NCBI GenBank assembly: GCA_947069175.1
Contig: CAMTDV010000013.1
Coordinates: forward strand, 57,356,610 to 57,420,609
Direction: 5' to 3'
DNA from: Scalesia atractyloides
Lineage: Eukaryota; Streptophyta; Magnoliopsida; Asterales; Asteraceae
Length of the DNA stretch: 64,000 nt
The translations under genes were made by a program, and so were the position numbers. This document shows positions 59,069-64,000 of this stretch, one piece after another. How positions within the stretch are numbered: the stretch's first letter is position 1; each line of letters opens with the position of its first letter. The notes below the pieces were generated by a model, which was not told the origin of the DNA, searched no databases, and saw nothing but the letters and a program-made list of their open reading frames with translations.

Positions 59069-59865
59069 CTACAGGATCATAAAATGAGAAGATTGTGAGT
59101 TTATGGTATCTTTTAGGTGTCATGTGTCTTAAAAAAAAAAATGAAAATAACATAAATATCAATAATGCAACTACATCCGAAGGATGTCTTGGGTTCGCTC
59201 ATGTTGGGCCTCAAATGTCCCCCATACCTTCACCTATATAGTCATGTGGGCCCCCATGGCTATTGGTTTGGTAGGATTCACATTAGTATTGGCAATTTAA
59301 CACTCGCATCCCCCGAATGCTAACCACAAAATATGTTTCATGAGATGTTTGGTCGGAACGTGTCCAGGTGTAGACACAATGACTACTCAAAGTGGGATTA
59401 GCTCTCACGACGTTTGGTATAGCATGCTTTGGCCTAATAGGTATTTCGTACTCTCATCGTTGGTCCCCAGGTAGGCAAACTGGTCCTTTATTTTGGATTT
59501 ATACGAATGCCAGCCTAGACAGGACGTTCCGACTACCGGTACTAGTACCCTTCCAGTTACTACATGCCCGTCATGAGAACTCACTTTGATGAGATTTGAA
59601 AACACGAAAATCGTTGTAAAATCAATCATGATGTGGTGTGTGCTTGCATGGATGTGATATGTTATGATCATACGATTTCATGATAAGCATTATTTGATAA
59701 TACATACTTATGAACATGCTTGAACAATATCAAATGTAACATTTTAACATAAACATATAAACATCATGAAATTTGGCATATAACACACAAAATTCTTATA
59801 GGTTTCTAATCGACTATAGTATAGGCTCTAAGGGTCTAATAACTTATCCTATATCCCTATAGTCA
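59069..59865 (-). other. E3 untranslated leader
   Basis: Non-coding leader of about 800 bp, closely matching the E2 leader (26615-27404). Such leaders usually carry packaging signals. No specific structure was identified. Confidence 0.7.
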
Positions 59866-59879
59866 TGGCTCTGATACCA
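59866..59879 (-). other. E3 primer-binding site
   Basis: The minus strand reads TGGTATCAGAGCCA, an exact match to the initiator tRNA-Met complement, three bases from the 5' LTR. Confidence 0.9.
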
Positions 59880-60357
59880 ATCTGTCACACCCCGACCCGC
59901 AGCGGAAATAAGAGTCGGGGCATAATTGGGTTATCACCAAAGCACATGACATTTACTATTATGTTTCATAATTAAATGAAGTCAAAGTTACATTTCTCAA
60001 ACCTTCAAACATGTTCATTCATTACAAAGGAAAATAACCAAACATAATAATCCCAAACACTAAATCATTTTATTTCTTCTAATCCAGGTCCTACGTGTTC
60101 CTAGCTGCTGCTGGTTCACCTGTATCATGTGTAAAATGGGAGGTTTTTGGGTCAACATAAGTTGGCGAGTGAACCTTATAGATAAACATTTAATAATGAT
60201 TTTCTGGTTAGTTTATCAATAAAATATTGTGCATAATCATAAAAGAGCATATGTATGAAATCAAGCAATGGCAACATCGGTTACAATTATAACATACATT
60301 AATAATTGATAACATACATGATCATACCAACATCATATGATAATTAACATAAATGAA

Positions 60358-60583
60358 CTGTGAGATCAAGGCTCAATCAAACGGAGCCGATCGTATTGCA
60401 TGAACTGAAAATGTAAATTGAACTGTGTGCTCAAGGCTCAATCAAACGGAGCCGAGCGTATTGCATGAACTTGAAATGTAAATTGAACTGTGCACTCAAG
60501 GCTCAATCAAACGGAGCCGAGCGTATTGCATGAACTTGAAATGTAAATAACCGATCAAGGCTCAATCAAACGGAGCCGATCGT
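60358..60583. repeat. E3 right-LTR hairpin tandem array, 4 units
   Basis: Identical to the left-LTR array (52054-52279), including the GATC to GCTC and GATC to GAGC paired changes in unit 2. Confidence 0.85.
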
Positions 60584-61156
60584 GCGGGCACGCCCTGACC
60601 AACCACATAATAAAATGGGGATCAAACTCAACCTCGAGGGATGGGGAGTTACGGCCTCAGCAATTGCATGTACTGAAATAATAACTTGCAAACAATTCTA
60701 ACTACTGAACAGCAACAACTAACACACATGTCATGATATGATATATGCACAATAACTTGGTTATAATAAGTAAATGAATAAGACACATGATACACCCCAA
60801 AAATATGATTAAAACGGGGAATTTGAAGGGTTCACTCACATTGGGTGCGTTGGATTTGAATTGGTGAGATGCGCACGATTTGGACGAAACGAGATAACAA
60901 GGAATCACTGACCTAGATAATAATAGGAAAAAAATATATTAAATGGATGGATTTTATTAAAGATTTTTAATGGGATTTTTAGATATAATTTTTGTGATTT
61001 TATGGCTATTTTCTATCCTTAAAAATGTTATTTTTAAGTATTTTTAATTGATTTTTAATTTAAATAAAACAAATAATTATTTAAAAAAAATAATATTTTT
61101 TTACTGTTTGACCGTTGACCGTTGACCGTTGACCGGTTCGGTCAGCGGTAATTCTT

Positions 61157-61570
61157 GCGCCGAGCGGGATTCGAACCTGTGACCTTCCGTTCACGCGCAC
61201 GTAGCTCTACCAACTGAGCTACGTGACTAACCCGATAAAAATCTAGTTTTAATTATATTAATACACTTATTCGAATTTACCGAAAATTCCTTTATTTTAC
61301 AAAACGTTTTATTCTCATCGAACCGGCGTGTGGGACGGAACTCGATCGCGTGACGTGCAGTTTGTGTTGCACACAGTCCACCGCTGGACTGTGTGTCTAA
61401 CCCGGTTTATATCCTTGAATTATATTATACTTAACAACTACTCAATCTAACCCGGTTAGTTTTATGAATAAAAAGGAATGTTATTACGCAGCGTGTGTGT
61501 GTAGCAAGGATCGAACTCGGGACTCGTATATAAACTTTGCACACAGTCCACCGCTGGACTGTGTGTCTAA
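61157..61570 (-). other. E3 right LTR: three tRNA-like A-box/B-box modules
   Basis: Modules a (61157-61230), b (61326-61400) and c (61500-61570) as in the left LTR. Only the one-T insertion next to module b differs. Confidence 0.6.
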
Positions 61571-62366
61571 CCCGTTAACTATCCGAATTTTATTTGTTCT
61601 TAACCCGTTGTTATGCTCGTCTTCTTCACTAATATTACCGGTTTTACACAGATCACTGGTTCAGGGTTCTACTTCTTAAATAACATGATTACTAGCTTGA
61701 ATGAACAAACCGAACAATTTGAGGGGAAAGAATACCAGACAGGTCGTCTTCTTCAGGAAGTCCGGCGAGAACAGAAAACTCTGTTTTTTGAAACTTCGGC
61801 TGAGAGAGCTAATCAACAGAATTTAAGAGTTAAAATTGAAATTGAATCAGAGTACATGGGTTATTAGCACGATTGAATGTGTTTACCGTCAACTAGCGTG
61901 GTTCCGGCAATTTCCAGAATTTCTCCGGCGAAACCAGAAATCCAGCAGAGTCTTCTGTGACTGACTTTGAGTGACGGAATAATGTTAGTAGTGTCCCTAC
62001 AATAGATTGAAACAGCAAGAGAGTAGAATCTTACTGGTTTGAGTTGGACACGGTTTTCCGGCGAGAGTTGCAGAGAATTCCGGCGACAATTTTCTTGAGC
62101 TCAAAAGACTTGAAAACGCGACGAAAAGGATTTGGAGTGTATTTGGGACAGTTCTGAATCGTATAAATGATTGGAGACGGAATTATTTGAGACTTGAATG
62201 TCTTTCGGTTTCAAAACTCAACACTTGAAGTTTATTCAATCTAACCTTAATTAGAAACCGATATGCGTCGGTTATGAGTTAACTAAACGAACGAAAAACT
62301 GATTTGGCGATTTGGCTTACCGATTTCCGTTATTCAAATACCAATAACCGTTCATCCGAGTTTGCG

Positions 62367-62494
62367 TATAAAGTTCAATTGTTTTCATAATATTAACAGA
62401 AAACAACTGGTGGCGGAGTGGTTTGGAGACGGAAGGATAAGTCATTAGAGGCAGTTGACCCGGGTTCGAGTCCGGTCAGCTCCAAACATTTTTT
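62367..62494 (+). other. E3 right LTR: Pol III-like transcription unit
   Basis: TATAAA at 62367, A box at 62411-62421, B box at 62463-62473, and six T at 62489-62494. A transcript from it would run antisense, towards the outer end of the 5' LTR. Confidence 0.6.
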
Positions 62495-62671
62495 ATTTAT
62501 TTTATTTTAACTTTTTATCAAATATAATTTTTATAGTTTGGTTTATATATTAATTATGAAACATTTAAACTCAAAATATTCATAAATACTTAATGAAATT
62601 TTGTAACTTGATATTTGATTACAAAACGAAGCGGGTTTTGGAAACCCGATTTATACAAATGTTACAGTGTT

Positions 62672-62704
62672 TAATTCTCTCAAACGTTGGCTCTGATACC
62701 AACT
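62672..62704 (-). other. E4 leader fragment with primer-binding site
   Basis: The 33 bp left between the E3 insertion and the E4 5' LTR. The minus strand carries TGGTATCAGAGCCA (62688-62701), an exact tRNA-Met primer site. Confidence 0.85.
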
Positions 62705-64000
62705 TGTCACACCCCGGATTTCCAACCCAAAATCCATACATCGGTGGGCCCGGGTGTGGAGTATCGTGACGTCAGTTGATAATTATTATAGTCAATTAAA
62801 CATGGCACAGCGGAAGTCTTGGAGTAAAATTACTATTACAAACCAAATGTTCGAAAATACAAAATAATATACAGGCTCGTAATAGAAGATCCACAGGCGG
62901 ATCATAAATTGTACATGGAAAGAATATAAAACAGACTTTAGGCAGATTTAGGATTTGCAAGATCCTCTATCACTACCGAGCAGCTTTCGGCCTATTTCGT
63001 ATTGTACCTGCAGTTTAGCCTTTGGACGATACGTCAGCTTACGCTGGTAAATACACCCAACTGACTCATTTTGAAAACTTTGAAATAATTTTTAAGTGCA
63101 AAATGGCACAAAATCCTTTTTTTACCTTGCAACCTTGTATCAGATTCACATGTTTGTCAATACATACAGGGCCCGGGACAGAAACCGAGACATGATTAAA
63201 TACACACCACTCAGGTACTCACGAAGGAGTCATCCCCAACGTCTTGGGCATATTGCATATGAGCATCAAAAGGTGTATGCCTACACCCCGTGCTAAAGTC
63301 GTGGCCAATAACTAATGTATTGAGCCAGGATATCCAGGACACGGTAATTTAACCCTGATGTTTAAGCTATCAAACAACACTGATTAAAACAAAATATGCG
63401 GGTTTACTAGCCACAAGCGGGCATTCGATTGACCCCATTTTGGACCATGCGGTAACAATTTACCGTATCCCAAGCCCGTATATGGAAAATAAGTCGAGAG
63501 TATTTACCTGAGCTAGTCTTCTTCTTTTATTTTTAAACAACTCAGCCGTATACAAAAGTACGAAGTGCAGATAGCATTTACCAGGAAGGCTCTAGTCTGG
63601 ATTATGGCATAAACTAGCCAATTAAATACTAACGGTCTTATAAACCGAATAGTGTACATGATCATTACGTATAACGCTTTATTAAACGATGATCGGATAG
63701 AATGTAGTTTAATCCGGACAAGTACTTGACTTGTATAATATGGGTAAACTACAAACATTCTGGATTTTGAAACTTAAATGACAAGGTTAAACCCGTTTCG
63801 GTTAATTTCTGTAAAATAGTTACATACACGTAACCGTGCGCATATTAGCGATATCGGGTAACCGGAAAAGTTATGGACAAGTTCTATATGCCATTATACT
63901 TCAAATAAGTTAAGACAACTTGTATGCCTGTTAAGGTTTTAAAACGAAATTATGCCTCATAAGGGCATTTTGGTAATTTTATACCGTAATAATGGAACTT
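62705..64000 (-). repeat. E4 5' LTR (right copy), truncated by the window
   Basis: Aligns with 40946 onwards (TGTCACACCCCGGATTTCC). Substitutions are mostly transitions. A 13-bp deletion relative to the left copy lies near 63125, where AACTTGGGAAAGTTGACC of the left copy is shortened. It continues beyond 64000. Confidence 0.92.

Larger units (their letters stand above)
51579..62666 (-). mobile_element. E3: young, nearly intact Ty3/Gypsy chromovirus
   Basis: 11088 bp with a perfect 5-bp target duplication GTGTT (51574-51578 and 62667-62671), intact TG...CA LTRs of 2783 and 2784 bp, an exact primer site, a polypurine tract, and a gag-pol with a single visible frameshift. ORFs inside the LTRs are identical between copies, and the only difference I noticed is one T near 53104/61406. 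This indicates a very recent insertion. It sits in the leader of E4. Confidence 0.96.
59883..62666 (-). repeat. E3 5' LTR (right copy)
   Basis: 2784 bp, apparently identical to 51579-54361 except for one extra T near 61406. It carries the promoter of the element, although I could not pick a convincing minus-strand TATA box. Confidence 0.95.
40946..64000 (-). mobile_element. E4: old Gypsy element containing E3, cut by the window edge
   Basis: The left LTR is at 40946-44050, the internal region at 44051-51578 plus 62672-62704, and the right LTR begins at 62705 and runs off the window. All parts lie on the minus strand. E3 (51579-62666) is inserted in the leader just inside the primer-binding site. 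LTR comparison over the first 120 bp shows about eight differences, mostly C/T and G/A, so E4 is clearly older than E3. A candidate target duplication on the left is TCTAC (40941-40945); the right one is not visible. Confidence 0.9.

Overview
The window is plant nuclear DNA, most likely from the daisy family (Asteraceae). This rests on one intact plant-type protein phosphatase 1 gene with two introns, surrounded by large nested LTR retrotransposons. The Ty3/Gypsy polyproteins and the unusual Copia accessory ORF resemble sequences I associate with lettuce, sunflower and Tanacetum. I cannot name the species from sequence alone.

Layout, left to right. (1) 1-16593: a minus-strand Copia-type element (C1) with an LTR, a primer-binding site, a decayed gag and a decayed accessory ORF, but no visible pol. 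A 10.6-kb minus-strand Gypsy element (E1, 1208-11814, target duplication ATCAT) splits it. (2) 16594-20462: no recognisable gene. (3) 20463-30162: Gypsy element E2 (target duplication TTATG). It keeps gag and integrase remnants, but protease, RT and RNase H are replaced by about 620 bp of unrelated DNA. (4) 30163-33052: AT-rich and repetitive DNA leading to the PP1 gene. (5) 33053-37736: the PP1 catalytic-subunit gene, plus strand, three coding exons, 310 aa, with MITE-like elements in both introns. This is the only ordinary host gene seen. (6) 39327-40945: remnant of a second Copia-type element (C2) with the same kind of accessory ORF. (7) 40946 to beyond the right edge: an old Gypsy element (E4) inserted in C2. 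Its gag region has been invaded by a large minisatellite. (8) 51579-62666: a very young Gypsy element (E3, target duplication GTGTT) inserted in the 5' leader of E4. Its two LTRs look nearly identical, and it carries an uninterrupted 1425-codon ORF covering the end of gag, protease, RT, RNase H, integrase and chromodomain.

All four Gypsy elements are on the minus strand. They use, or once used, initiator tRNA-Met primer sites. Where the end of pol is visible (E1, E3, E4) it encodes a chromodomain-like tail, which points to chromoviruses, probably Tekay/Del-like. The insertion order readable from nesting is C2, then E4, then E3; and C1, then E1.

The most unusual signal is in the 2.7-2.8-kb LTRs of E2 and E3. 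Each LTR carries an antisense unit that looks like a plant Pol III gene: TATAAA, CAA, perfect A box, perfect B box and an oligo-T run. Each also has three sense-strand modules in which a 10-11-bp hairpin holds an A-box-like loop about 44 nt upstream of a B-box-like sequence. A third component is a tandem array of hairpins, one of which has a compensatory base-pair change. I know of no named LTR family with this organisation, but I could not search databases.
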